A stretch of DNA of 64,000 nt from JAVZJR01 sp037447235 (GCA_037447235.1 JBBIHC010000004.1:1-64000); one strand, 5' to 3'; counted from the stretch's first letter, positions 8,441-17,203 are shown. The notes: generated from the letters alone by a model not told the origin. A program made the numbers and translations.

Positions 8441-8449
8441 TTTAAAAAT
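8441..8449 (+). promoter_or_regulatory. TATA box of deoxyhypusine synthase operon
   Basis: TTTAAAAAT is centred about 28 nt upstream of ATG 8473, the spacing expected if transcription starts at or just before the start codon, so the mRNA is probably leaderless. It sits inside an AGATTT/AAATCT inverted repeat. Confidence 0.5.
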
Positions 8450-8472
8450 CTTTTTGTAAGAAAAACACAGAT

Positions 8473-9504
8473 ATGAAAAAATCGGATTATCTGAAAGAAG
8501 AAATCAGGCACATAGACATAAAATCGTTTGACGCCACGCCGTTAATAAAACAATACAGGGATATGGCGTTTCAGGCGCGAACGCTTGCAAGAGCCGCTGA
8601 AATATATGAGCGCATGCTTTCTGAACCAGATTGCGGCATAATCCTGTGCCTTGCAGGCTCAATATTCAGCGCTGGGCTGAAAAAAGTGGTTTACGATATG
8701 GTGGACAACAACATGGTTGATGCAATAGTGTCAACCGGCGCGATTATCGTAGACCAGGATTTTTTTGAAGGTCTTGGCTTTAAGCATTATAAGGGGAGCC
8801 CAAAAGTTGACGACGACAATTTATACAGGAATCACATAGACAGGATTTATGATACCTTCATAGACGAGGACGACCTCCGCGTTTGCGATATGACTGTTGC
8901 AAAGATCGCTGATTCTCTGGAACCAAGGCCATACTCATCAAGGGAATTCATAGAAAAAATGGGAGAATATCTCGCAAAAAACAACAAGGGGGCGGATTGC
9001 GTAGTGAGGAGGGCTTACGAAAAGGGCGTGCCTGTTTTCGTGCCTGCATTTTCCGACTGCAGCGCAGGCTTTGGGCTGGTGTATCACCAGTGGAACAGGA
9101 AGGGCAAGCCGAAGGTTTCAATAGATTCAGCGAAGGACTTCCTGGAATTGACAAAAATAAAGCTTGCGGCTGGAGAGACGGGCTTGTTTATGATTTCCGG
9201 AGGCGTGCCGAAGAATTTCGCGCAGGATGTCGTAGTGGCTGCCGACGTGCTTGGGAAAGACGTAAAGATGCATAAGTATGCGGTGCAGATTACCGTTGCG
9301 GATGAAAGGGACGGTGGCCTTTCAGGCAGCACGCTGAAGGAGGCGCATTCCTGGGGAAAGGTTGAGCAGGGGTATGAGCAGATGGTTTATGCTGAAGCGA
9401 CGCTGGCAGTGCCGCTTATTGCAAGCTATGCCTATCATTCGGGCTCCTGGAAAAAGAGAAAGGAGAAGAATTTCAACAGAATGCTGAATAACGACAAGTA
9501 CTGA
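8473..9504 (+). CDS. dys: Deoxyhypusine synthase
   Basis: 343 aa, normal for the family. The enzyme moves the aminobutyl group of spermidine onto one lysine of eIF5A with NAD as cofactor. Visible family marks are the Rossmann-type N-terminal half (GIILCLAGSIFSAG), the SGGVPKNF segment, SGSTLKEAHSWGK with the catalytic lysine at about residue 296, and YAEATLAVPLI. Its substrate protein eIF5A is encoded at 27984-28376 with an intact target lysine. An arginine decarboxylase that starts the polyamine path follows 8 nt downstream. The promoter suggests a leaderless mRNA. Confidence 0.95.
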   Translation: MKKSDYLKEEIRHIDIKSFDATPLIKQYRDMAFQARTLARAAEIYERMLSEPDCGIILCLAGSIFSAGLKKVVYDMVDNNMVDAIVSTGAIIVDQDFFEGLGFKHYKGSPKVDDDNLYRNHIDRIYDTFIDEDDLRVCDMTVAKIADSLEPRPYSSREFIEKMGEYLAKNNKGADCVVRRAYEKGVPVFVPAFSDCSAGFGLVYHQWNRKGKPKVSIDSAKDFLELTKIKLAAGETGLFMISGGVPKNFAQDVVVAADVLGKDVKMHKYAVQITVADERDGGLSGSTLKEAHSWGKVEQGYEQMVYAEATLAVPLIASYAYHSGSWKKRKEKNFNRMLNNDKY

Positions 9505-9512
9505 GGGTTAAA

Positions 9513-10094
9513 ATGGGAATAGATTTTGTACCGAAAAAAGTCTTTTTTGTTAAGGGGGTTGGAGTGCACAAGGACCGGCTTGCCTCTTTTGAGCTGGCTC
9601 TTCGCGATGCGGGAATCCAGAAATGCAATCTTGTCTATGTTTCAAGCATATTCCCGCCCGGAGCAAAAATAATTTCCCAAAAGGAGGGGCTTAAGCATTT
9701 GAAGGCAGGCCAGATTACGTACTGCGTTATGGCAAGGGTGGAGACGAACGAGCCGAACCGGCTTATCGCCGCCGCAATCGGCCTTGCTATTCCAAACGAC
9801 AAGAAGGCGTATGGTTACCTGTCCGAGCACCACAGCTATGGCGAGAAGGGAGTAAAGGCAGGCGAATACGCCGAAGACTTGGCGGCAACCATGCTTGCAT
9901 CCACCCTGGGCGTCCCGTTTGATCCTAATCAGGCGTGGGACGAAAGAAAGCAGATATACAAGGCAAGCGGCTATATTTTCAAGACAACCCACATCTGCCA
10001 GTCGGCTGAAGGAAACAAGGATGGAAAATGGACAACCGCCATTGCAGCCGCAATATTGCTGATGGACGAAGGGGAAAATAAACAGGATGGCTAA
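9513..10094 (+). CDS. pdaD: Pyruvoyl-dependent arginine decarboxylase
   Basis: 193 aa. The proenzyme self-cleaves between two serines to form the pyruvoyl cofactor; the site is visible as VYVSSIFPPGAK (Ser44-Ser45). It converts arginine to agmatine, the first step of archaeal polyamine synthesis, which feeds spermidine to deoxyhypusine synthase encoded just upstream (8-nt gap, same transcript). Length, the conserved GYLSEHHSYGEKG segment and the EDLAATMLA helix fit the family. The neighbourhood supports a dedicated hypusination supply. Confidence 0.93.
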   Translation: MGIDFVPKKVFFVKGVGVHKDRLASFELALRDAGIQKCNLVYVSSIFPPGAKIISQKEGLKHLKAGQITYCVMARVETNEPNRLIAAAIGLAIPNDKKAYGYLSEHHSYGEKGVKAGEYAEDLAATMLASTLGVPFDPNQAWDERKQIYKASGYIFKTTHICQSAEGNKDGKWTTAIAAAILLMDEGENKQDG

Positions 10095-10107
10095 GGGCTA
10101 AAAGCAA

Positions 10108-10211
10108 TGGGCCCATCCGGGATCGAACCGGAGATCTTCGCTGTTCCTACAATTTCAGCCAAAGCCAAAAACGATGTAAGAGCGACGTCTTAACCACTCG
10201 ACTATGGGCCC
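10108..10211 (-). tRNA. tRNA-Val(UAC) with intron at 37/38
   Basis: Acceptor GGGCCCA/TGGGCCC, discriminator A. Anticodon stem TCGCT/AGCGA encloses CT-UAC-A and C38 after removal of a 31-nt intron (10144-10174). The T-arm is intact. The mature sequence is close to the common archaeal tRNA-Val pattern (CTTACAC loop). It lies 2 nt downstream of tRNA-Gln on the same strand, so the pair is very likely one transcript. Confidence 0.93.
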
Positions 10212-10213
10212 GT

Positions 10214-10347
10214 TAGCCCCGACCGGATTGGCGCCTCCTGCGGCCGCGCAGCAGCCGCCCGAAGGTTTCGAACCGGTGTCAAGGGATCCAAAGTCCCCTA
10301 TCCTTGACCATTTTCCGTTGTTTTTGCCAACGCTAGACGACGGGGCT
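10214..10347 (-). tRNA. tRNA-Gln(UUG) with D-loop and T-arm introns
   Basis: Acceptor AGCCCCG/CGGGGCT with the A1-U72 pair usual for archaeal tRNA-Gln. Anticodon stem GGGGA/TCCCT encloses CT-UUG-GA with no intron at 37/38. Two unusual inserts interrupt the gene: about 21 nt in the D-loop (10311-10331, with a GTTG/CAAC hairpin) and about 39 nt in the 3' side of the T-arm. Removal restores ACCGG-TTCGAAA-CCGGT. Because CC occurs at both ends of the T-arm insert, its exact boundaries can slide by two bases. It heads the Gln-Val transcript. Confidence 0.9.
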
Positions 10348-10374
10348 GTAGATGCTATTTCTTATCAAACACAG

Positions 10375-10385
10375 ATTTTAAAAAA
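10375..10385. promoter_or_regulatory. Shared TATA element between tRNA-Gln and membrane protein gene
   Basis: ATTTTAAAAAA lies about 27 nt before ATG 10407 on the plus strand and about 33 nt before the 5' end of tRNA-Gln on the minus strand. No other TATA-like sequence lies between the two genes, so one element may serve both directions. Confidence 0.4.
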
Positions 10386-10406
10386 CATAACTTTGTTTAA
10401 TAGGTC

Positions 10407-11009
10407 ATGGCCGAAAATCAAGCCGCTGAAGAGGGCCGAAAAAAAGCGCCTGATGTCAAGCGGATACTGAATTATGTTTCTCTGGCATTTTCCATCGGCA
10501 GCATTTGCCTCATTTTTGCCATTGGACTCGTGGCTTGGCTGGCCTTGGATGAATTTGAGAAAAAAATGGAGGCGGCAGCAAACAGCGCGTGCTCAGGCAT
10601 TGCGGGAGCGGTAAATGCGCTTAACTCATTCAATGATGCTGTAGGCGATATAAAGAATTCCCTCAATGCCACCTCGGATTCTTTTCTCACTCTTGGCAAT
10701 TCTTTTAGCACGGCCGCGCGTTCCCTTTCCCTGTTGAACAAGGAGCTTGGCGAAGAGGTGGGAAAGGCAGGGGAAAAGATGGCCGAATCGTCCGGATTGG
10801 TCTCGTCCGCTGATGAAAAAATCGGCGAGGCGCAGGAAAGCATCAGCACAGTCCGCTCCTCGCTGTTAAGCGAAAGAAACCTATTTTGCGATAGCAAGAT
10901 AAAAGATGAAATCGGGAAGATCCGCATCGTACTGGTGCTCTGCCTCTTGGTTGCCTTTGCTTTTGCCGTAGTGTTGTCGCTGAATTCCATTTCAAATATA
11001 TTGGAATGA
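10407..11009 (+). CDS. Membrane protein with two helices and periplasmic-type coiled coil
   Basis: 200 aa. A short charged N-terminus precedes one membrane helix (about residues 22-47), then about 120 residues rich in Ala, Ser, Leu and Glu with heptad character, then a second helix (about 173-195). The middle is probably an extracytoplasmic or cytoplasmic four-helix or coiled-coil bundle, as in methyl-accepting or tape-measure-like proteins, but no signalling hairpin motif is visible. Function unknown. The start ATG fits a leaderless transcript. A CoA-binding protein follows 15 nt later. Confidence 0.65.
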   Translation: MAENQAAEEGRKKAPDVKRILNYVSLAFSIGSICLIFAIGLVAWLALDEFEKKMEAAANSACSGIAGAVNALNSFNDAVGDIKNSLNATSDSFLTLGNSFSTAARSLSLLNKELGEEVGKAGEKMAESSGLVSSADEKIGEAQESISTVRSSLLSERNLFCDSKIKDEIGKIRIVLVLCLLVAFAFAVVLSLNSISNILE

Positions 11010-11024
11010 AAAGACGGCGGTCGG

Positions 11025-11426
11025 ATGGAAAACTTGTTTTCGGTTTTTCTCAAAAAATCAAACATCATAGCAATCGTCGGTGTCTCAAGAAACAGGGAAA
11101 AGTTTGGTTACAGGATTTACTCAACATTAAAGCATAACGGCTATTCAGTGTATCCGGTTAATCCAAAAGCGGAAAGAATAGACGATGACCGCTGTTATCC
11201 TTCATTGTCTGCGGTGCCTGAAAAGCCGGATGTCGTCATAACGGTTGTCCCGCCAGAAATTACGGAAGCAGTCGTAAGGGAAATGGACAGATTGAAGATT
11301 GGCAGGGTGTGGATGCAGCCCGGCAGCGAAAGCGCTTCCGCGATTGATTTTTGCAGAAGAAAAGGCATCAAGGTTGTTGCCAATGCGTGTTTTGTAGTGG
11401 ACGGCCTGAAAACCGGTTTTGTATAG
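11025..11426 (+). CDS. CoA-binding domain protein (YccU-like)
   Basis: 133 aa single Rossmann-type CoA_binding_2 domain. IAIVGVSRNREKFGYRI near the N-terminus is the nucleotide loop, and VYPVNPKAE, VVITVVPPE and RVWMQPGSES follow in the order seen in YccU-type proteins. These bind CoA or a related nucleotide, but their reaction is not known. It probably shares a transcript with the preceding membrane protein. ATG 11025 follows a weak GGCGGTCGG site. Confidence 0.8.
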   Translation: MENLFSVFLKKSNIIAIVGVSRNREKFGYRIYSTLKHNGYSVYPVNPKAERIDDDRCYPSLSAVPEKPDVVITVVPPEITEAVVREMDRLKIGRVWMQPGSESASAIDFCRRKGIKVVANACFVVDGLKTGFV

Positions 11427-11481
11427 CCTGTTTTGCTCCTCTTTTTAAATATTTTGTATTAGTTATAATGAAGGTGATTTC

Positions 11482-12537
11482 ATGTTGCGGGAGAGGTATG
11501 AAAAAAGAGCCGGGCTTAAACCTTGCGGCATACACACCGCGGTCGGCCATATCAATGAGTTCTGGAGATGGAAGGACATTCCCTATCTGAAAGACAATGA
11601 AGGGATGCTTCCGCCGTTTATAATAGCGGTTGGCAGCAGGGTGCGCGTAAAAAAGGCGCCTGATGTCCTGGGGCTGAAAGAACCTGTTTTTGTTGATGAA
11701 GTTGCCAGGGAAGAGGCCGGCCTGGATGCCTATGGAAGGGTGGCTCTCCTCGTTGGCATTTTTGAAGGAAGGAAAATCGCGTTTCCGTTGGCGGTGGTTG
11801 AGACGCAGATGGGTTGCCCGGCGACGCAGATCAACCTGAAAGAAGTTTTATATTATGCAAAAGATTGCGGTTATTGCCTTGGCGGCACGACGATTAAAAG
11901 CGACGGCATTTATGTCATTCGCGCAGGCACTGCCGCAGGCGTAAACAGCTTCTCTTCCAGCGAGCTGAGGCTGTCAATCGGCGACCTTGCAATAGCCAAT
12001 GAAAATTATGGCTCGGTCGGCGCGATCATCCAGTCAAGGATTTCAATTCTGAATTTTGCAGGAGTGCAGGTTTCAGAGAAAGCGGACGCATTGCGAAAAT
12101 CGCTTGCGGAGCAGGGGCTTTTTACAAGCCATGATTTTATGAGCCTTAAGACAGTTTGCTCATCAAGGCTTGTTTTTCATATCCAGGCAGCCGCCAATGA
12201 GCTTAAGCTGAGAAATATCGTTGGCGCCAATTTCACCAAAGATTCCCTTTATGCCGAGATGAATGAAGAGAGCTTTGCGTGGTTGAGGGACAATTACAGC
12301 ATAGTGAGCACGGAAATGGAACAGATGGTGGTTGACATTCTTGCCGCTGAATTCAGGAAGCAGGGAATACCAGTCTACAGCGGCCTGATTTCCGCACTAA
12401 TCGGCGCCATACCGGGAAAATCATTCCCGGAGAATGAGGATGAAAAGCGGGCTGCATGCGAAGCCGAGGAAAACGCCCTGCGTGTTGCCGCAAGGGCTTT
12501 TGAGAGAATAGCGGAATCCGTCAATGCTATCTGCTGA
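11482..12537 (+). CDS. Nucleoside phosphorylase family protein
   Basis: 351 aa, longer than typical uridine or purine nucleoside phosphorylases (about 250). VVETQMGCPATQI, VIRAGTAAGVN (phosphate-binding RxGTxxG) and STEMEQM (ribose-binding ExE-type) are the hallmark motifs of the NP-I family. It would split a nucleoside with phosphate into base and ribose-1-phosphate. The extra N-terminal part (about 80 residues) may alter substrate choice. ATG follows GAAGGTGATTTC. It faces a phosphoribosyltransferase-like gene with a 9-nt gap; together they suggest nucleoside or base salvage. Substrate not identifiable. Confidence 0.8.
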   Translation: MLRERYEKRAGLKPCGIHTAVGHINEFWRWKDIPYLKDNEGMLPPFIIAVGSRVRVKKAPDVLGLKEPVFVDEVAREEAGLDAYGRVALLVGIFEGRKIAFPLAVVETQMGCPATQINLKEVLYYAKDCGYCLGGTTIKSDGIYVIRAGTAAGVNSFSSSELRLSIGDLAIANENYGSVGAIIQSRISILNFAGVQVSEKADALRKSLAEQGLFTSHDFMSLKTVCSSRLVFHIQAAANELKLRNIVGANFTKDSLYAEMNEESFAWLRDNYSIVSTEMEQMVVDILAAEFRKQGIPVYSGLISALIGAIPGKSFPENEDEKRAACEAEENALRVAARAFERIAESVNAIC

Positions 12538-12546
12538 CCGGCGCAG

Positions 12547-13476
12547 CTAAAACCGCCTGTCGAATACTTGTTTTTCCCTTTCCACTTCTTCTTTCATTCT
12601 TTTTATTTCTTTTTCCCCCTTTTCATCAAGCGCGGGGTTCCCGAGCATCGAATCCGCATACTCAAGGAATTCCTCATAATGTTTTGCCGGATTCTTGCAC
12701 CTTGTCCCCCAGTCAAATATCGCGCATTTCATTTCGCGGCCAAGAAATTCGCCGTATCTGCGTAGGGTATACTCCCGGGTTTCTTCAGGCATTATGCTGT
12801 CCTCCCTTAAAAATCTGAGATCGGTGCCATCCGGCATAAGATGAAAAAGCTGCTCCGCAACAATCAGGCAAAGCGTGAAGCCGCCATCAGCTTTTTTCAT
12901 TTTTTCTTCCATTTTTTTCAGTTTTCTTGCCCCTTCGGTGGAGCATGCAAGCGAGCAGATTATGATTTTTTTTATTTTTCCGTCTTTTTCCGCGGAAGCT
13001 CTCTCCAAATCGCCTATCGCCCGTATAATCGTTGAGCCGGTCGCTATGGTATCGCCTATTATGACGATTGCCTCCTGCGGAAGCGCTTCAAAATTCTCGT
13101 ATGTTGAAACCGCGCGAAACTGGCCTTCAGTCCCTTCTATCCTCTGGCGTTTTATTCCAAGAAAACATTCGGGAAGCGCATAGCCGCGGGTCTTCCTGAA
13201 GCCGCCGGACAAATTGTAATACAGGCCCCCTGCAAGAAGCACAAACTCGACAACGTCACCAAACCGGCATTGCTTTAGTCCTTTTTCAGCTGCTATCCTG
13301 GCAAAGAGTTTGCTCAGCGTTTCCATCTTTTCCTGCAGTTTTTTTCCTGCGATATGCGGATTATACAGGATGTCGCGCGAAGCGTCGGAACAAAAAACAT
13401 AAGTGTCCCCAGGGATTGCCGGCTCTTCTACCCTGTAAAGCCGGTATTCTGCGGTTTTTTTGTCAAGTTTTATCAT
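12547..13476 (-). CDS. Phosphoribosyltransferase-domain protein
   Basis: 309 aa from the ATG preceded by GGGGAGAGAT; an ATG 27 nt upstream is less likely. VIIGDTIATGSTI (about residues 140-152) is the PRPP-binding loop of type I phosphoribosyltransferases and resembles the uracil phosphoribosyltransferase branch. About 90 residues follow the core, ending in a Lys/Glu-rich helix, and this extension matches nothing I know. The enzyme probably joins a base to PRPP, but regulatory PRTase-fold proteins exist. Convergent with the nucleoside phosphorylase gene. Confidence 0.7.
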   Translation of the reverse strand: MIKLDKKTAEYRLYRVEEPAIPGDTYVFCSDASRDILYNPHIAGKKLQEKMETLSKLFARIAAEKGLKQCRFGDVVEFVLLAGGLYYNLSGGFRKTRGYALPECFLGIKRQRIEGTEGQFRAVSTYENFEALPQEAIVIIGDTIATGSTIIRAIGDLERASAEKDGKIKKIIICSLACSTEGARKLKKMEEKMKKADGGFTLCLIVAEQLFHLMPDGTDLRFLREDSIMPEETREYTLRRYGEFLGREMKCAIFDWGTRCKNPAKHYEEFLEYADSMLGNPALDEKGEKEIKRMKEEVEREKQVFDRRF

Positions 13477-13526
13477 ATCTCTCCCCGCACATTTGCAATG
13501 CACCTTTTCGTTCCTGCGACGAAATC

Positions 13527-13535
13527 TTTATAAAT
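13527..13535 (+). promoter_or_regulatory. Promoter of the RNA polymerase operon
   Basis: TTTATAAAT, preceded by purine-rich GAAATC (BRE-like), is the only TATA box upstream of rpoH. It predicts transcription start near 13555-13560 and a single long transcript through rpoH-B2-B1-A1-A2-rpl30e-nusA. Confidence 0.55.
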
Positions 13536-13612
13536 GTTGCTTATGAAAATAAGAGATACTTTTAATGCGTCTGGCAGTAGTTGATATGCCAACCTGCCGC
13601 AGGTGGTGCCTT

Positions 13613-13876
13613 TTGGATAGGAAAAAGAAAACAAAAAGCGGGGCAGTTGATGTCTTGTCTTATTGTTTGTCGCCCAAAATGGAGATAGTAAATGATACGT
13701 CAAAAACACAGATTCTTGAAAAGTACGGCTTAAGCGATTTCTCACAACTCCCAAAATTCAGGTCCAACGACCCGGCCGTGAAGGCGCTCGGGGCAAAACC
13801 AGGCGATGTAATAAAGATTTACCGGAACGACCTGCCAGGGAAATACATCGCATATCGTTATGTTCTTCCCAGATAG
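13613..13876 (+). CDS. rpoH: RNA polymerase subunit H (Rpb5-like)
   Basis: 87 aa from TTG 13613, chosen because CAGGTGGTG sits 5-8 nt upstream and because the alignable family core begins shortly after (DVLSYCLSPKMEIV corresponds to the family's L-x-PKHEI region). An in-frame ATG at 13565 would add 16 residues, and ATG 13679 would cut into the core. LPKFRSNDPAVKALGAKPGDVIKI is unmistakable Rpb5 C-terminal domain, which forms part of the polymerase jaw. It is the first gene of the RNA polymerase operon, as in most Euryarchaeota-like genomes. Confidence 0.9.
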   Translation: MDRKKKTKSGAVDVLSYCLSPKMEIVNDTSKTQILEKYGLSDFSQLPKFRSNDPAVKALGAKPGDVIKIYRNDLPGKYIAYRYVLPR

Positions 13877-13914
13877 GATTGGGTTATGTTTGTTTATGCT
13901 TGGAAGGTGTATGC

Positions 13915-15372
13915 ATGATTCCTGATTTGGTTAATGCGTATTTTAGAAGCAACAGCCTGGTCAACCAACAGCTCCAGTCATACAACAAGTTTGTTGACGC
14001 CGGGATGCAGGCCGTGATAGACGGCATAGGCAGGGTACAGACAAATGTTGAGGGTTTCGAGCTCAAGCTCGGCAAAGTCAGGATAGAAAAGCCAAGGTAT
14101 TATGAGGTTCGGGGCGGATACCGCTCCGTGCTGCCGCAGGAAACGCGTTTGCGCAACATAACATACGCCGCGCCGGTCTTTCTTGACATAATCCCCATTT
14201 TTAACGGCGTTGAGAGGCCTACCTACTCTGATGTTTTCATTGGGGAGATCCCGGTTATGGTGAAATCAAAACTCTGCTATCTTTCCGGTTTGAGCAGGAC
14301 CGAGCTGATAGGCAACGGCGAGGATCCTGACGACCCAGGCGGCTATTTTATTGTGAATGGAAGCGAGCGCGTTTTGGTCAGCATTGAGGACCTTGTGCAG
14401 AACCACCTTATGGTCACGAAAGAAAAAAACGGGGTAGTCGCAAAAATATTTTCCACACACCAGGGTTTCAGGGCCCGCTGCGTTGTCGAGAGAAGCCATG
14501 AAGGTATATGGGCGGTTGAGTTCCCTTCAGCCCCTTCCGGCATCTCGCTTATGTGCCTGCTGCGCGTTCTCGGTGCCGCGAAGGACGAGGAAATAAAAGA
14601 ACTGTTCGCCGGCCATCCGCTCGTGAGAAACGACCTCGCGCTTAATATCGAGGAGGAAAAGACGAAAACAAAAGACGAGGCGGTTGATTTTCTCAGCAGG
14701 AAGCTTTCCCCGGGCCAGCCGCTGGAGTTCCGTCTCACCAGAATGGAAAATCTCCTGGACAATTATCTGCTTCCCCATATCGGCGTAACAAAAGCAGAGA
14801 GGGCGGAGAAAATCAAATATCTGGTGAAAATGGCAGAAAGGGCAACATATGTAGCGTATAAGAAGCTTCCGCAGGATGACAAGGACCATTATGCGAAAAA
14901 GCGCATCAAGCTGGCCGGCGACCTCATGGAGGAGCTTTTCCGGTATGCCTTCCAGTTCCTGATAAAGGATCTTGTCTATCAGGCTTCAAGGGCAGACGCA
15001 AGAGGCAGGAGACTGCAGGTGCATACGCTGGTCAGGCAGGATGCAATGACGGACAGGATAAGGTACGCGATGGCCACCGGCAATTGGATAGCGGGCCAGA
15101 CCGGGGTATCCCAGCTTCTTGACCGCGTCAGTTATCTTTCTACCATCTCGCATCTTCGCCGCGTGATATCCCCGCTAAGCAAAAAACACCCTCACTTCAA
15201 GGCAAGGGACCTTCACGGCACCCACATAGGAAAACTTTGTCCGAACGAAACGCCTGAAGGCCCGAGTTGTTCGCTTGTGAAAAATCTTGCGATAATGTCC
15301 GAGGTTTCAATAGGCGTGGAGGATAGCGAGATAGTGAAGCTGTTGAAGGCGTACGATGTTAAGGAGGAATGA
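13915..15372 (+). CDS. rpoB2: RNA polymerase subunit B''
   Basis: 485 aa. This is the N-terminal half of the beta-like subunit; the gene is split into B'' and B' as in many Euryarchaeota and DPANN. ATG 13915 follows GGAAGGTG and gives the family's usual N-terminus. Protrusion, lobe and fork segments are present, ending with HGTHIGKLCPNETPEGP, the conserved fork-loop region just before the split. The stop overlaps the B' start by 4 nt (ATGA), so the two halves are translated together. Confidence 0.96.
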   Translation: MIPDLVNAYFRSNSLVNQQLQSYNKFVDAGMQAVIDGIGRVQTNVEGFELKLGKVRIEKPRYYEVRGGYRSVLPQETRLRNITYAAPVFLDIIPIFNGVERPTYSDVFIGEIPVMVKSKLCYLSGLSRTELIGNGEDPDDPGGYFIVNGSERVLVSIEDLVQNHLMVTKEKNGVVAKIFSTHQGFRARCVVERSHEGIWAVEFPSAPSGISLMCLLRVLGAAKDEEIKELFAGHPLVRNDLALNIEEEKTKTKDEAVDFLSRKLSPGQPLEFRLTRMENLLDNYLLPHIGVTKAERAEKIKYLVKMAERATYVAYKKLPQDDKDHYAKKRIKLAGDLMEELFRYAFQFLIKDLVYQASRADARGRRLQVHTLVRQDAMTDRIRYAMATGNWIAGQTGVSQLLDRVSYLSTISHLRRVISPLSKKHPHFKARDLHGTHIGKLCPNETPEGPSCSLVKNLAIMSEVSIGVEDSEIVKLLKAYDVKEE

Positions 15373-17198
15373 TGTTTATGGCAAAAAAGCAAAAAACCAC
15401 AGTTTATCTGAACGGGAGCTTTATCGGTTATCATCCTGACGGAAAGAGCCTTGTGCAGCGATTGAAGGAACGAAGGAGGATGAATGAGCTCAATTACCAG
15501 GTAAACATATATTACAATAGCAAAACAAACGAGCTCCATATCGTAAGCGACAAGGGAAGGGTCAGGCGGCCCTATATTGTTGTGGAAAACGGAAAATCAA
15601 GATTAACACCGGAGATATTGGGGAGGTTGAAAAACAACGAACTTACATGGCAGCATCTGGTGAGAATGGGCATAATAGAATATCTTGACGCGTCTGAGGA
15701 AGAAAACGCGCTGATCGCTTCCAAACCAGAGGAAATAACGCCCGAGCACACCCATCTGGACGTTGATCCAGCAAACATATTCGGGGTGGTCGCAGGGGTT
15801 ATTCCTTATTCCGAGCATAATTCTTCGCCCAGGATTACCATGGCGTGCGCCATGAGCAAGCAGTCCCTTGGGGTCTATGCCACCAACTTCAACACCCGCT
15901 ATGATACGCGCGCTTATGTTATTTATTATCCTCAAGAGCCGCTCATAAGGACCAATCTGTATAATGCTTTAAATCTGAGGGAAAAGGCAGCCGGGCAAAA
16001 CTGCGTCGTGGCGCTTGTCAGTTATCGCGGTTACAATATGGCCGATGCCATCGTTGTCAACAAGGCTGCCGTTGAACGGGGTCTGCTGAGAACGGCAATG
16101 TTCAGGACTTATGAAACGGAAGAGCGGACGTATCCGGGTGGACAGAAAGACATAATCGAGCTTCCGACCCCGGATGTCGCGGGGTACCGCGGCGAGGAGG
16201 CATATTCCCATCTGGATGAAGACGGCCTGGTGATTCCGGAAAGCGAAGTTAGCGACAAGGACGTGCTTGTTGGCAAGACTTCGCCGCCGAGATTCCTTGA
16301 AGAAATATCTGTTTTCGGCGCTGTTGAGGAAAAGAAGCGCGAGAGTTCGCTTGCATTGAAAACCGGCGAGGAAGGAAAGGTTGACTCCGTGCTTATAACC
16401 GAAGGCCCGAGCGGCAACCGCCTGGTAAAAGTCCGCATCCGCGGCGTAAAAACCCCTGAAATCGGGGATAAGATTGCGTCAAGGCACGGCCAAAAGGGCG
16501 TCATAGGGCTGCTTTTGCCGCATGAAAACATGCCGTTTACGGAGAGCGGCATAGTGCCGGATTTGCTTGTCAATCCCCACGCCATCCCAAGCCGTATGAC
16601 TGCGGGCCATCTTCTTGAGATGCTTGGCGGAAAGGCAAGCGCCTTGTCAGGAGTTTTTATGAACGGCAGTGCCTTCAGCGGGAACAAGGCAGAGGATTAT
16701 GCGGCAATATTGAAGAAAGCAGGTTTTGAGGAGCATGGAGAGGAAGTGCTTTATGACGGCTCCACCGGAAAGCCGATTCATGTAAAAATATTTGTCGGAG
16801 TGATTTACTACCAGAGGCTTCATCATCTGGTAAGCAATAAGATGCACGTGCGAAGCCGCGGCCCGGTGCAGTTGCTTACCCACCAGCCGACAGAAGGGCG
16901 CGCGCGCGAGGGCGGCCTCAGGTTCGGCGAAATGGAGCGCGACTGCCTTATCGGTTACGGCGCCAGCATGCTCGTGAAAGAAAGGCTGCTGGAAGAGAGC
17001 GACAAGACCGTCCAGCTTGTTTGCAATGATTGCGGCGCAACTGCGATGCACGATTACGCAAGGAACAAGGACCTTTGCCCTGTTTGCGGGGGAGAGAACG
17101 TCCATCCGGTTGAGATAAGCTACGCATTCAAGCTCCTTCTTGACGAGATAAAATCGCTTAACATCTTCCCGCGGTTGATATTGAAGAAAAAGGGGTGA
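15369..17198 (+). CDS. rpoB1: RNA polymerase subunit B'
   Basis: 609 aa, the C-terminal half of the beta-like subunit, with the hybrid-binding and wall regions. AAGGAGGA directly precedes ATG 15369. Key segments include GQNCVVALVSYRGYNMADAI, GDKIASRHGQKGVIG with active-site lysines, RSRGPVQLLTHQPTEGRAREGG, and the C-terminal zinc ribbon CNDCG...CPVCGG followed by the clamp anchor. It completes the B subunit with B'' and sits between B'' (4-nt overlap) and A'. Confidence 0.97.
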   Translation: MMFMAKKQKTTVYLNGSFIGYHPDGKSLVQRLKERRRMNELNYQVNIYYNSKTNELHIVSDKGRVRRPYIVVENGKSRLTPEILGRLKNNELTWQHLVRMGIIEYLDASEEENALIASKPEEITPEHTHLDVDPANIFGVVAGVIPYSEHNSSPRITMACAMSKQSLGVYATNFNTRYDTRAYVIYYPQEPLIRTNLYNALNLREKAAGQNCVVALVSYRGYNMADAIVVNKAAVERGLLRTAMFRTYETEERTYPGGQKDIIELPTPDVAGYRGEEAYSHLDEDGLVIPESEVSDKDVLVGKTSPPRFLEEISVFGAVEEKKRESSLALKTGEEGKVDSVLITEGPSGNRLVKVRIRGVKTPEIGDKIASRHGQKGVIGLLLPHENMPFTESGIVPDLLVNPHAIPSRMTAGHLLEMLGGKASALSGVFMNGSAFSGNKAEDYAAILKKAGFEEHGEEVLYDGSTGKPIHVKIFVGVIYYQRLHHLVSNKMHVRSRGPVQLLTHQPTEGRAREGGLRFGEMERDCLIGYGASMLVKERLLEESDKTVQLVCNDCGATAMHDYARNKDLCPVCGGENVHPVEISYAFKLLLDEIKSLNIFPRLILKKKG

Positions 17199-17203
17199 TT
17201 ATC

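Noticed and set aside
10204..10470. Plus-strand open frame of 88 codons
   Set aside because: It runs across the minus-strand tRNA-Gln gene and its introns; no ribosome-binding site and no family resemblance.
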